Positions 45,137-53,616 of a stretch of DNA of 64,000 bases are shown piece by piece. Under the pieces are notes generated by a model. It was given only the letters and a program-made list of their open reading frames with translations. It was not told the DNA's origin and did no database searches. How positions within the stretch are numbered: the first letter of the stretch is position 1; each line of letters begins with the position of its first letter. Source of the stretch: Vibrio sp. STUT-A11 (GTDB taxonomy: Bacteria > Pseudomonadota > Gammaproteobacteria > Enterobacterales > Vibrionaceae); assembly GCF_026000435.1 (NCBI RefSeq), contig NZ_AP026764.1, forward strand, positions 62,001 through 126,000, given 5' to 3'. The translations under genes were made by a program, and so were the position numbers.

Positions 45137-46110
45137 TGAAGGTTAGTCTTGAAACGAAAAGTTGGCCGATTCTGGGGAGTTTTACTATCTCTAGGGGTAG
45201 TAAAACCCACGCAGAAACCATCATTGTTGAAATAGAACACCAAGGCTTGAAAGGACGTGGCGAATGTGTCCCATATGGCCGATACGGTGAATCTATTCAA
45301 AATGTGTTGGCAGAGATAGAAAGTATCATCCCTGATATTGAAGCTGGGATAAGCCGAGAAGAGTTGCAACCGCTATTACCATCAGGCGCAGCGCGTAATG
45401 CCGTCGACTGCGCTCTGTGGGATTTGGAGTGTAAAACCGCAAACCAGTCTATCTGGGAAAAAATTGGTTTGTCAGCAGGTGAACTGACCACAGCGTACAC
45501 CCTCTCTTTGGATGCCCCAAAAAATATGGAGAAAAAGGCAATTGAACATTCTCATCGACCACTGCTTAAACTGAAATTAGGTGGTGCAGAAGATCTTGAG
45601 CGTGTTCAGGCTGTACGCCGCGGTGCGCCCAACTCTGCGATCATTCTGGATGCCAACGAAGCATGGACGCTAGAGACCTATAATCAGCTGATACCTGAGC
45701 TATTAAAGCTGGATGTTTCAATGATTGAGCAGCCGTTTCATGCCGAAGACGATCATATATTGGATGATCTTGAACGTCCGATCGCCATTTGTGCCGACGA
45801 ATCTTGTCATGATCGAATGAGTCTACAAAAGATCATTGGTCGCTATGACATGATCAATATAAAACTCGATAAAACGGGTGGCTTAACTGAAGCTCTGGCA
45901 CTTAAAGAACAAGCTCAATCGGCAGGTCTACGTATTATGGTCGGGTGCATGGTGGCATCTTCATTAAGTATGGCGCCAGCATTTGTCGTCGCCCAAGGAG
46001 CGGAAGTCGTCGATCTAGATGGCCCACTGCTGCTCAGTGAAGATATCGAACATGGCTTTGAGTTCGAAAACAACTCTATGCTGCCTTTCGACAGAAAATT
46101 GTGGGGATAA
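45136..46110 (+). CDS. dgcA: Enolase-superfamily epimerase, DgcA type (N-acetyl-D-glutamate racemase or dipeptide epimerase)
   Basis: 324 residues. The muconate-lactonizing subgroup residues are in place: the K-x-K base (LLKLKLGGAED), metal ligands in ILDANEAW, IEQPFH and ICADESCHD, and the second Lys in INIKLDKTGGL. The family includes L-Ala-D/L-Glu epimerase; operon coupling with DUF1611 favours racemisation of N-acetyl-D-glutamate. It is translationally coupled to the previous gene. Confidence 0.82.
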   Translation: MKVSLETKSWPILGSFTISRGSKTHAETIIVEIEHQGLKGRGECVPYGRYGESIQNVLAEIESIIPDIEAGISREELQPLLPSGAARNAVDCALWDLECKTANQSIWEKIGLSAGELTTAYTLSLDAPKNMEKKAIEHSHRPLLKLKLGGAEDLERVQAVRRGAPNSAIILDANEAWTLETYNQLIPELLKLDVSMIEQPFHAEDDHILDDLERPIAICADESCHDRMSLQKIIGRYDMINIKLDKTGGLTEALALKEQAQSAGLRIMVGCMVASSLSMAPAFVVAQGAEVVDLDGPLLLSEDIEHGFEFENNSMLPFDRKLWG

Positions 46111-46120
46111 GGGGAAAGTA

Positions 46121-46978
46121 ATGGAACGAATTGTATACCTCAACGGAAAGTTTCTCGCTGCAAGTGACGCAAAAGTTTCCGTATTTGACAGAGGATTCCT
46201 CTTTGCAGATGCCGTCTATGAAGTAACGGCAGTATTAGATGGTAAACTGATTGACCATGAAGGTCACCTTGCCCGCTTAGAACGTTCGGCTAAAGAGCTA
46301 GGCATTAAGATGCCGGTCACTGGTGAACAGTTGATGGATATTCAGCGCCAGCTAATTGAAAAAAACGGCTTAGTGGAGGGTGGCATCTACCTCCAACTGA
46401 CTCGTGGTAACGAAGGCGATCGCGACTTTTCATACAGTGACAAGATTGAACCCACACTGGTGCTGTTTACTCAATCACGCAATCTGATTGATAGCCCGAA
46501 AGCTCAGACAGGGATTAAAGTCATTTCGTTTGATGATATTCGCTGGCGTAGACGTGATATTAAAACCACCAGCTTATTACCCGCGTGCTTAGCGAAACAA
46601 ACCGCACACGATGCTGGTGCAGAGGATGTTTGGCTGATTGAAGATGGCCATGTCACTGAAGGTGGCTCAAGTAATGCCTATATTGTTACTCAAGACGATG
46701 TGCTGGTCACTCGTCCGCTAAGCAATGATATTCTGCACGGTATCACCCGTGCATCATTAATGACTCTTGCTAAAGAGCTGAACTTAACCATTGAAGAGCG
46801 TTTCTTCACCATCGAAGAAGCTTATCAGGCCAAAGAAGCGTTTATCAGCTCAGCAACAACCTTCGTGTGGCCTGTCGTCGCAATCGATGATAAACCGATT
46901 GGCAGTGGCAAACCTGGTGAAATCGCATTAAGGCTGCGTGATATTTACATTAAGACGTCGAAAGAATTAGCAGTTTAA
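46121..46978 (+). CDS. dat: D-amino-acid aminotransferase (class IV)
   Basis: 285 residues from the ATG at 46121 with GGGGA upstream; a longer frame from 46019 overlaps dgcA and lacks a site. Fold-type IV PLP enzyme: YLNGKFLAASDAKVSVFDRGFLFADAVYE at the N-terminus, the PLP Lys in RRRDIKTTSLLPACLAKQ, and HVTEGGSSNAYIV. Transfers amino groups between D-amino acids (D-Ala, D-Glu, D-Asp) and keto acids. Third gene of the D-amino-acid operon, 10 bp after dgcA. Confidence 0.88.
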   Translation: MERIVYLNGKFLAASDAKVSVFDRGFLFADAVYEVTAVLDGKLIDHEGHLARLERSAKELGIKMPVTGEQLMDIQRQLIEKNGLVEGGIYLQLTRGNEGDRDFSYSDKIEPTLVLFTQSRNLIDSPKAQTGIKVISFDDIRWRRRDIKTTSLLPACLAKQTAHDAGAEDVWLIEDGHVTEGGSSNAYIVTQDDVLVTRPLSNDILHGITRASLMTLAKELNLTIEERFFTIEEAYQAKEAFISSATTFVWPVVAIDDKPIGSGKPGEIALRLRDIYIKTSKELAV

Positions 46979-47001
46979 CGTCACGATATAACCCAAGCAT
47001 T

Positions 47002-47023
47002 GTGGCCAATTAACATTGGCCAC
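47002..47023. terminator. Terminator-like hairpin after dat
   Basis: GTGGCCAAT (47002-47010) pairs perfectly with ATTGGCCAC (47015-47023), loop TAAC. A T-rich stretch (TTTCTTTT) follows after a few bases on the plus strand. Convergent genes meet here. Confidence 0.65.
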
Positions 47024-47064
47024 GGTTGAATTTCTTTTAACACCGATGAGTTGCTTGATAACAA

Positions 47065-47910
47065 TCACTGTGCGGCTGCCGGATAGGTAAAGAAAATCAG
47101 ATGAGCAAAGTTAAACAGAAAATGCGCCAATACCGCACACCATAATCGGCCAGTCACGTAGAAAATCAACCCGTAGCCTAACCCTGCAAGCATAGCGAAT
47201 AAAACAAGTAATCCGCCACCTGCGATATGCGCAACACCAAACAACACACCCGCAACTAACAAGCCAGCTTTCCAGTTAAAACGACGGCCTAGAGATTGTT
47301 GAATCAACCCGCGAAACAATGCTTCTTCCGCAACACAGGTAATCATTAAGTTATTAACAGCAAATAACCACCACCAGCTTGGTAGGCTAAGTTCCACATT
47401 CAATGCTCCCAAAAAACTCGCAATAGGCAGTAAGCTGAGCAATGGAACCAGTATCAGTAAAACCTGTTTAAATTCGATTCGCTTTGTTTCCCCCAATAAC
47501 TTCGGGTAAGCGAGTAGAAGAGCAAAAAAGGCGAGTGGTTTATCCAAATTCAAATACATTGAGAAGGGAATACTTTGTGCGCCCGATTTGACATCATCAA
47601 GCACTTGGAGGTTATTAAATCCCGGCATAGTGTGGGTAAACAGCATCGCACACCAAATCAGAACAAGTGCCCAGCCACAATAGTAAACCCATCTACCTTG
47701 TTGGTTCTTAGCAAGCCTGGGTAATTGGTAAGCGGTAGCGAGCACAAGCAATGCCGTAATAAACGCGATAAACTCAATGCAATTAACGATAAGAGCACAT
47801 ACCAGAGCCACGAGTAACAGCAGTAGTGCTAACAATTTATGTCGAGTGAAAGCTATAGCTGTCGCAGTCAAAAGGGGTAGCCATACCCAGACGGTGGCAT
47901 CAAGAAGCAT
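47065..47910 (-). CDS. CPBP-family intramembrane metalloprotease (CAAX protease-like)
   Basis: 281 residues, mostly membrane helices. The motif order is typical: EE-x3-R in VAEEALFRGLIQQ, then His in FGVAHIAGG, then LAHFLFNFAH. Related proteins cleave prenylated or other membrane proteins or confer bacteriocin immunity; no partner is seen here. AAGGA precedes the start. Confidence 0.87.
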   Translation of the reverse strand: MLLDATVWVWLPLLTATAIAFTRHKLLALLLLLVALVCALIVNCIEFIAFITALLVLATAYQLPRLAKNQQGRWVYYCGWALVLIWCAMLFTHTMPGFNNLQVLDDVKSGAQSIPFSMYLNLDKPLAFFALLLAYPKLLGETKRIEFKQVLLILVPLLSLLPIASFLGALNVELSLPSWWWLFAVNNLMITCVAEEALFRGLIQQSLGRRFNWKAGLLVAGVLFGVAHIAGGGLLVLFAMLAGLGYGLIFYVTGRLWCAVLAHFLFNFAHLIFFTYPAAAQ

Positions 47911-47984
47911 GAAAAAGTCCTTTTTATAATTGTGCTTCAGTAAATCAGGGTTGAATTGTAAAGGAAAGAAGTACAGACAGTAAG

Positions 47985-48011
47985 AAGGCTACCGTGAATC
48001 TTGGTAGCCTT
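47985..48011 (-). terminator. Stem-loop downstream of the dienelactone hydrolase gene
   Basis: AAGGCTACC (47985-47993) pairs perfectly with GGTAGCCTT (48003-48011), loop 9 nt, about 35 bp beyond the hydrolase stop. T-run is short on the minus strand. Confidence 0.6.
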
Positions 48012-48045
48012 TTAGATTTGATGAGATGCTAGGTGGTGCTTAACT

Positions 48046-48789
48046 TTATTTAGTCGTATTCGCGGTTAAGAAACTTGAGAATGCTTGCCAAGATTTCTCA
48101 TCCGCATCTTTACGATAACGATCGGAGTCCCACACGGTGAAGGCATGAGGTGCACCGCCGTAAGCCACCATTTCATGTGGAACTTTGTTTTGCTCGAGTT
48201 CGTCAGCCAACTGAGCAAATTCGCTCATTGGGATTGCAGTATCAGCCGTGCCATGAAGAATAAGTACTGGAGCTTTGGTATCTGCATAGCTTTGACCTTC
48301 TGGTGTTTTTAGGCCGCCATGGAAAGTGACGAAACCTTTCGCACTCATGCCAGATCGCGCAGACTCCAATACTGCCGCACCGCCAAAGCAGTACCCCATC
48401 ACAACCGTGTTCTCTAAATTTCCGCCTAGTTTTCCTGCTTCAGCTAAGCTGGCGCTCATTAACTTTCTTAGCTTGTCTCTGTCTTTGTAAAGCTCCCCAG
48501 TATGCTGCCTTTTATCTTCCACTTTAGTTGGACGTACTCCTTGACCAAACAGATCAGCAGCAAATACGTTGTACCCCATATCGTTAAGCATTTGCGCTCT
48601 CTTTTCTTCGTACTCGGTCAGCCCGTCCCAGTCGTGGACCAACAATACTAGCGGTGCATTATCGTCAACTTTAGCCCAATACCCTTCGTAAGAAACATCG
48701 CCAACTTGGTAAACCACGTTCTCACCAGCAGAAACAGAGCAGCTGCCAGCCGCAGCAAGAAGTGCCAACCCAATGAGCTTGATTTTCAT
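48046..48789 (-). CDS. Exported dienelactone hydrolase family protein
   Basis: 247 residues with a signal peptide (MKIKLIGLALLAAAGSCSVSA; the Cys is not in a good lipobox). Alpha/beta-hydrolase with the DLH triad: Cys nucleophile in MGYCFGGAA, Asp in LHGTADTAIP and His in GGAPHAFTVWD. The substrate is unknown; periplasmic location sets it apart from catechol-pathway enzymes. AAGGGA precedes the start. Confidence 0.87.
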   Translation of the reverse strand: MKIKLIGLALLAAAGSCSVSAGENVVYQVGDVSYEGYWAKVDDNAPLVLLVHDWDGLTEYEEKRAQMLNDMGYNVFAADLFGQGVRPTKVEDKRQHTGELYKDRDKLRKLMSASLAEAGKLGGNLENTVVMGYCFGGAAVLESARSGMSAKGFVTFHGGLKTPEGQSYADTKAPVLILHGTADTAIPMSEFAQLADELEQNKVPHEMVAYGGAPHAFTVWDSDRYRKDADEKSWQAFSSFLTANTTK

Positions 48790-49003
48790 ACTAATTCCCT
48801 TCTGTATTATGTAAACAGTTGTCTAAGTAGCTTAGTACATCCTCAACAGGCGCAGAGGATTAAGGATGATACTTTGCGATTGATTCAAGCGTTTTATACC
48901 AACGTGGAGAACAAAATGATCAAGTGAAACTCAACCATTGAAGCGAGTAGCATCGATAATCTAGGTCGAAGGGGCAGCGAGGCTTCTTTCTTAAAAAACG
49001 ACA

Positions 49004-49025
49004 AAAGCCTCTATGAAGAGGCTTT
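49004..49025 (-). terminator. Terminator of the OYE reductase gene
   Basis: AAAGCCTC (49004-49011) pairs with GAGGCTTT (49018-49025), loop 6 nt. On the minus strand the stem continues into TTGTCGTTTTTT. Confidence 0.75.
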
Positions 49026-49049
49026 ATATGAAAATAGTTAAATTGGACT

Positions 49050-50150
49050 TTAGATCTCAGAATACGTTGGATAATCAATTAATCCTTTTTCACCACCACC
49101 AAACAGTGTTGCAGGATCATGTGTCGCAAGTGGGTAACCATTTTTAATGCGAGCTGGGAGATCTGGATTAGCAACAAATGGGCGGCCAAAGCCAATCATA
49201 TCCGCCAAACCGGATTCTAAAGCACTCGCTGCTTTTTCGGCATCGTAACGACCAGCGTAAATAATCACACCTTGGTATGCGTCACGAATGGCAAGCTTAA
49301 ACGCTGCGGGCATATCTGGAGCATCATCCCAGTCAACTTCCGCAATGTGTATATACACCACGTTTAATTTGTTGAGTAATGCCGCTGCTGTGGTATACGT
49401 TTCAATCGGTGTTTTGTCTACAGTCCCATTTAGTGAGGTAAATGGTGCTAAACGAACGCCTATGCGCTCTGCCCCGATAGCGTCTGCCATCGCTTTCACT
49501 ACTTCACCCAAGAAACGTAAACGATTTTCAATGCTGCCGCCGTATTCATCGGTTCGGGTGTTCGCTTCCGAATCAATAAACTGGTTTACGAGGTAGCCGT
49601 TAGCGGCATGCAGTTCTATACCATCAAAGCCAGCTTCAATCGCATTCAGCGCAGCTTGTCGATATTCCGCAACAACTTGCTTTATATCTTCTTTGGTCAT
49701 TTCGCGTGGCTCTACAACATCAACAAAGCCAGGTTCGTCAGTCCCATTGTCGACAAACACTTTCACGTTTTCAGCCTTAAGTGCTGACGATGAAATTGGT
49801 TGTTTACCGCCGATGTTATCTGGGTGCGTAACACGACCAACATGCCAGAGTTGAGCGAAGATTGCTCCACCTTTGGCGTGTACTGCGTCCGTAACCAGTT
49901 TCCAGCCTTCGATTTGTTCTTGGCTGTAAATACCAGGAGTCCACGCATAACCTTGACCCATTGGTGAAATTTGGGTTCCTTCAGCAACAATCAAACCAGC
50001 GCTCGCACGTTGTGCATAATATTGCGCCATCATTTGATTTGCTGCTTTGTCAGACTGGCTTGCACGCGAACGTGTCATTGGTGGCATGACGATACGGTTA
50101 GCAAGAGTTAACTCACCAAGTTGAATGGATTGAAACATTAAATCTTTCAT
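49050..50150 (-). CDS. Old yellow enzyme family alkene reductase (NemA-like)
   Basis: 366 residues, an FMN-binding TIM barrel: NRIVMPPMTRSRA near the N-terminus, AQLWHVGR, GIELHAANGYLVNQF (the substrate-binding His-x-x-Asn pair), TDEYGGSIENRLRF and GFGRPFVANPDL. It reduces activated C=C bonds (N-ethylmaleimide, enals) with NAD(P)H. GAGG lies just before the start and 12 bp after the stop of a vicinal-oxygen-chelate gene remnant, hinting at a former operon like E. coli nemA-gloA. Confidence 0.9.
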   Translation of the reverse strand: MKDLMFQSIQLGELTLANRIVMPPMTRSRASQSDKAANQMMAQYYAQRASAGLIVAEGTQISPMGQGYAWTPGIYSQEQIEGWKLVTDAVHAKGGAIFAQLWHVGRVTHPDNIGGKQPISSSALKAENVKVFVDNGTDEPGFVDVVEPREMTKEDIKQVVAEYRQAALNAIEAGFDGIELHAANGYLVNQFIDSEANTRTDEYGGSIENRLRFLGEVVKAMADAIGAERIGVRLAPFTSLNGTVDKTPIETYTTAAALLNKLNVVYIHIAEVDWDDAPDMPAAFKLAIRDAYQGVIIYAGRYDAEKAASALESGLADMIGFGRPFVANPDLPARIKNGYPLATHDPATLFGGGEKGLIDYPTYSEI

Positions 50151-50161
50151 TGCAGTGCCTC

Positions 50162-50236
50162 TTACTTATTAATTTGAATGAGTTCGATTTGGTAGCCATC
50201 AGGGCCTTTAATAAAGGCGGTTTGAGTGGTAAATGA
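50162..50236 (-). pseudogene. 3' remnant of a glyoxalase/VOC-family gene
   Basis: On the minus strand the last 24 codons before a TAA stop (50162-50164) read SFTTQTAFIKGPDGYQIELI and then QINK. A-F-(I/V)-K-x-PDGY-x-IEL-I is the classical C-terminal strand of lactoylglutathione lyase and other VOC proteins, including the metal-binding Glu. Upstream of it the sequence turns AT-rich with no further family resemblance and no start, so only the tail of the gene survives. Confidence 0.75.
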
Positions 50237-50457
50237 ATATGGGTATACAATAAAGCACTTAAATTTTAATTAAAAATTATCATAATTTATTATTTTTATA
50301 ATTTATTGTTATCAAGATTAAATAACCCAGCCGTCAAAAGAGCCGATATCACTCGTTGCTGCTTCAACGATTTACTAAAAATTTTGAGTTTAGCGCTCAA
50401 GGTGTATAATTTTAACTTATTAAAAATGTATATTTTGATAATACGTGGTTGTTATAA

Positions 50458-51366
50458 ATGCTTAATCCTATCTGGCTCAATACCTTTAAAACATTGATTG
50501 ATGTTGGACACTTCACTAAAACAGCCGAGGTGCTTCATATGACCCAGCCTGGGGTAAGTCAACATGTCAGTAAGTTGGAAGCGGCTTGTGGTTATCCTTT
50601 GATAAAGCGATTTAACAAGAAGTTTGAGCTCACGACCTATGGTAGAAAAGTTTACGAGTATTCTGTGAAGCATTTTGAAGAAGAGTCCGAACTGTTACAG
50701 AATCTAGGCCGTGACGAGCCCTTTCGAGGCCGTTGTACCATTGGCTGTTCAGGGACTTTTGCTTGGTTGATTTATCCGGAGTTGCTCTCTTTACAAACGG
50801 TCTATCCCGGCTTATCCATAGAACTGGAAGCCTCACCCAATCATCGTATCCTTGAACAGATACAGCAAGGCACATTGGATATCGGGCTAGTGACCAAGAA
50901 GCCTAACCTTAAATATTTCTCGAGCCGAGTTGTAGGCGCGGAGTTTCTTGCTCTTGTTGTCCCTTCTTCCGCTGATTTAACTCTGCCGTTGAAGGAATTA
51001 TTGACCGGGTTAGGGGCCGTTCGACACCCTGACCTAAACCACTATTTCCAATCCTACGTCAATCAGGCAAATAATGACGACCTTCATCAATTGGATTTAG
51101 AGAACATTCCTACACAAAGTTATATTAACCAAATCCATCAGATTTTAGTTCCTATTGCCAAAGGCATTGGATTTACTGTTGTCCCCAAATTGTGTGTTGA
51201 CTTATTCCCAGACAAAGCACATCTGCAAACAATAGCGATTTTTTCTGACATCAAAGAGCCTGTCTATTTGGTAAGTAAACTTAATCTACCACTTGCTCGC
51301 CGCTATGATCAGGTTATTCAAGTGATTGAAGCGGCCCTAGAGACAGAGCAATCCGATACAGTTTAG
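50458..51366 (+). CDS. LysR-family transcriptional regulator
   Basis: 302 residues. N-terminal winged helix: HFTKTAEVLHMTQPGVSQHVSKLEA (residues about 18-42). The C-terminal effector domain has CTIGCSGTFAWLIYPEL and DIGLVTKKP. It is divergent from the OYE reductase gene with a 300-bp AT-rich spacer holding the VOC remnant. It may control that gene, by position only. Confidence 0.88.
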   Translation: MLNPIWLNTFKTLIDVGHFTKTAEVLHMTQPGVSQHVSKLEAACGYPLIKRFNKKFELTTYGRKVYEYSVKHFEEESELLQNLGRDEPFRGRCTIGCSGTFAWLIYPELLSLQTVYPGLSIELEASPNHRILEQIQQGTLDIGLVTKKPNLKYFSSRVVGAEFLALVVPSSADLTLPLKELLTGLGAVRHPDLNHYFQSYVNQANNDDLHQLDLENIPTQSYINQIHQILVPIAKGIGFTVVPKLCVDLFPDKAHLQTIAIFSDIKEPVYLVSKLNLPLARRYDQVIQVIEAALETEQSDTV

Positions 51367-51400
51367 ATAAAGGTTGGGGATAAAAGATCACCCTAAATAT

Positions 51401-51427
51401 TGAGCCAGCGTCGACGACACTGGCTCA
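51401..51427. terminator. Hairpin between convergent LysR and nitroreductase genes
   Basis: TGAGCCAG (51401-51408) pairs with CTGGCTCA (51420-51427), loop 11 nt. T-runs are poor on both strands, so termination may be factor-assisted. Confidence 0.5.
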
Positions 51428-51446
51428 TAAAAACTGGCAGGTAAGA

Positions 51447-52103
51447 TTACAACGTTGTAATCACATCATCTAAACTCAAACGCGCCTTAGGCAGGCCATA
51501 GTTGTAATCTTCCGCATCTAAGTGATAGCCCATTGCCAATGCGACTTCACATACGTGGCCTTCCAGTTCCTCTTTGAACTCTTCACCAATCAATTTTGAA
51601 TCAACACCTTCCATCGGGGTCGAATCAATGCCTAACCTAGCAAGCGTATGCAATACATTACCAAGCGCTAAATACACCTGAGCTTTTGTCCAGTTGCCGT
51701 TAAAACCCGCCTTATCGGTGTTCGCTTCAGCAAAAGCGTATGCGCCCATAAATCTTTCGTACATCTCTGCTGGTAGATGACCTGATGTCACTTCCGCATC
51801 AACACGTTTCGCATATTTCTCTTTGGTAAACTTAGGATCATACGCCAAAAGGATCGTGTGTGACGCTTCTTTAGCATGTGGCTGATTGAACTGATGCATA
51901 TTCGCAAACGTATTGTGGAAACGCTGCTTCGCTTCATCACTCTCAATGACGATAAACTTCCACGGTTGAGAGTTAATGGATGATGCCGACAAACGAATTG
52001 CTTCTTTTATCGTTTCCATATCTTGTTGAGAGATACGTTTCTCTGCATCATATTTCTTTGCAGTATAACGACGATTGAGATCTTTGATTACTTGATGAGA
52101 CAT
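51447..52103 (-). CDS. Oxygen-insensitive NAD(P)H nitroreductase (NfsB-like)
   Basis: 218 residues, flavin reductase fold: RYTAKKYDAEKRISQQDM at the start, SASSINSQPWKFIVIE (FMN loop) and GVDSKLIGEEFKEELEG toward the end. Reduces nitroaromatics, quinones or flavins with NAD(P)H. AGGA precedes the start. A LysR gene lies upstream on the same strand with 200 bp between. Confidence 0.88.
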   Translation of the reverse strand: MSHQVIKDLNRRYTAKKYDAEKRISQQDMETIKEAIRLSASSINSQPWKFIVIESDEAKQRFHNTFANMHQFNQPHAKEASHTILLAYDPKFTKEKYAKRVDAEVTSGHLPAEMYERFMGAYAFAEANTDKAGFNGNWTKAQVYLALGNVLHTLARLGIDSTPMEGVDSKLIGEEFKEELEGHVCEVALAMGYHLDAEDYNYGLPKARLSLDDVITTL

Positions 52104-52305
52104 CTTGATATCCTATTTAAATACAAACAGATGGAAGCAGTACTTAGCGTATCAGCTAGGAGAACTTCGCCAGTGACGATATCATAATGCCTTACAAGAA
52201 AATTAATAATACCCACAAATTTAGAATCACTTTATAGATTTTATTGAAAATAGATTTCCCTTACCGCCAACGGGTGTGTCAAGACTAGAGAAATTGTGGA
52301 TTTCG

Positions 52306-53211
52306 CTAGTCGCAACAAAGTGTTTCCCAATAGGTTGGGTGACCAAAATACTCCGCGAAGTAATCAATAAACGCTCTGACCTTAAGTGCGATCAGGCGTG
52401 AGCTTGGATAAACAGCCCAAATGCTTGCATCCATCGCCAATGGGTATTCATGTAATATTTCGATTAACTCACCACGCTTAACCTGCTGATAAACACTCCA
52501 TATCGAGTTAATAGAAATACCAATACCATCAATCGTTGCATCTCGCATAGCATCGCCATTATCCGTTCTGAAGCGGCCCGTTGTTCGAATATTTAATGGA
52601 CCATTAGATGTGTTGAACGCCCAGCTATCCATCCCCATCAGGTTGATACATTCATGGTTCGTTAAGTCCTGTGGCGTATCAGGCGTTCCAAATTTCGCGA
52701 GATATTCTGGTGATGCAACAATAATTCTTCGGTCAGACGCTAACTTCCTTGCCACTAGCGTCGAATCTTTCAGCTCTGCAACACGTATCGCAACATCAAA
52801 CCCGCCCTCAACCATATCTATAATGGAATCGGAAAATCGAAAATCCACCGTAAGGTCCGGGTATTTAGACATAAAACCTTTCAATGCCGGAATTAAATGC
52901 ATACGACCAAATGATGCAGGTGCAGTCACGCGTATTGTGCCAGTGGGATTACCATGCCCCACTCCAACAACACTTCGGGCCGCTTCTACCGAGGCTAGAA
53001 CATCTTCCGCATAAGGCAAAAACGCCTTCCCCTCTTCAGTGAGGGATACCTTACGCGTGGTTCGATGCACCAAACGAACGCCTAAACTTTCTTCTAGCTT
53101 ATTGATATGAGCGCTCGCAACCGCCGGAGATAACCCCAAACTATTCCCCGCCATACTAATACTTTGGCTAGACGCTAAACGAACAAACAGCTTTAGATGT
53201 TCAATATTCAT
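52306..53211 (-). CDS. LysR-family transcriptional regulator
   Basis: 301 residues. HTH: SISMAGNSLGLSPAVASAHINKLEE; then RLVHRTTRKVSLTEEGKAFLPYAE. The effector domain has RVTAPASFGRMHLIP and DVAIRVAELKDSTLVARKL, the CrgA-like subgroup pattern. AGGA about ten bases upstream. Target unknown; the nitroreductase gene downstream and the formaldehyde dehydrogenase gene in the divergent direction are both candidates. Confidence 0.88.
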   Translation of the reverse strand: MNIEHLKLFVRLASSQSISMAGNSLGLSPAVASAHINKLEESLGVRLVHRTTRKVSLTEEGKAFLPYAEDVLASVEAARSVVGVGHGNPTGTIRVTAPASFGRMHLIPALKGFMSKYPDLTVDFRFSDSIIDMVEGGFDVAIRVAELKDSTLVARKLASDRRIIVASPEYLAKFGTPDTPQDLTNHECINLMGMDSWAFNTSNGPLNIRTTGRFRTDNGDAMRDATIDGIGISINSIWSVYQQVKRGELIEILHEYPLAMDASIWAVYPSSRLIALKVRAFIDYFAEYFGHPTYWETLCCD

Positions 53212-53616
53212 TTTAAATTTGTCCTCGTGCTTAAACGTCGAATCGATTCTTTGCTCTGACAGCTTTTGACTTCATTTTACGTGATGTACCGTTTAATAAG
53301 CGATGTCACTTCTTAATAAACACTTGTGACCTTGATCTCGGCATCAATTTTCTTATGCCAATCATGTCGCAAATGCACCAACATCTGGCGCAATGCCGCA
53401 AATAGGTGCAATCCGCGAGTGCTACTCTCCTCCACGAAAGTCAAACAAAAGCACCAATAAATCTTAGCTAACATGAGCCGAAATGCTGTTGTCACCAAGG
53501 ACTAAAATCGCCCTAATGGTTTGATAAAGCTGAGTTTTAAAGCTGTTGTCATCGTTAACGGATTTCACTGGTAAAGGAACCACCACAACTATAATAAGCC
53601 TCAACAAGGAGACCTT
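53212..53616. other. Intergenic region between LysR and formaldehyde dehydrogenase genes
   Basis: About 400 bp with both divergent promoters. A minus-strand frame of 61 codons (53313-53498) has no ribosome site and no family resemblance. No repeat is seen. Confidence 0.4.

Noticed and set aside
53313..53498. 61-codon minus-strand frame upstream of formaldehyde dehydrogenase
   Set aside because: No ribosome site and no recognisable sequence; treated as intergenic.
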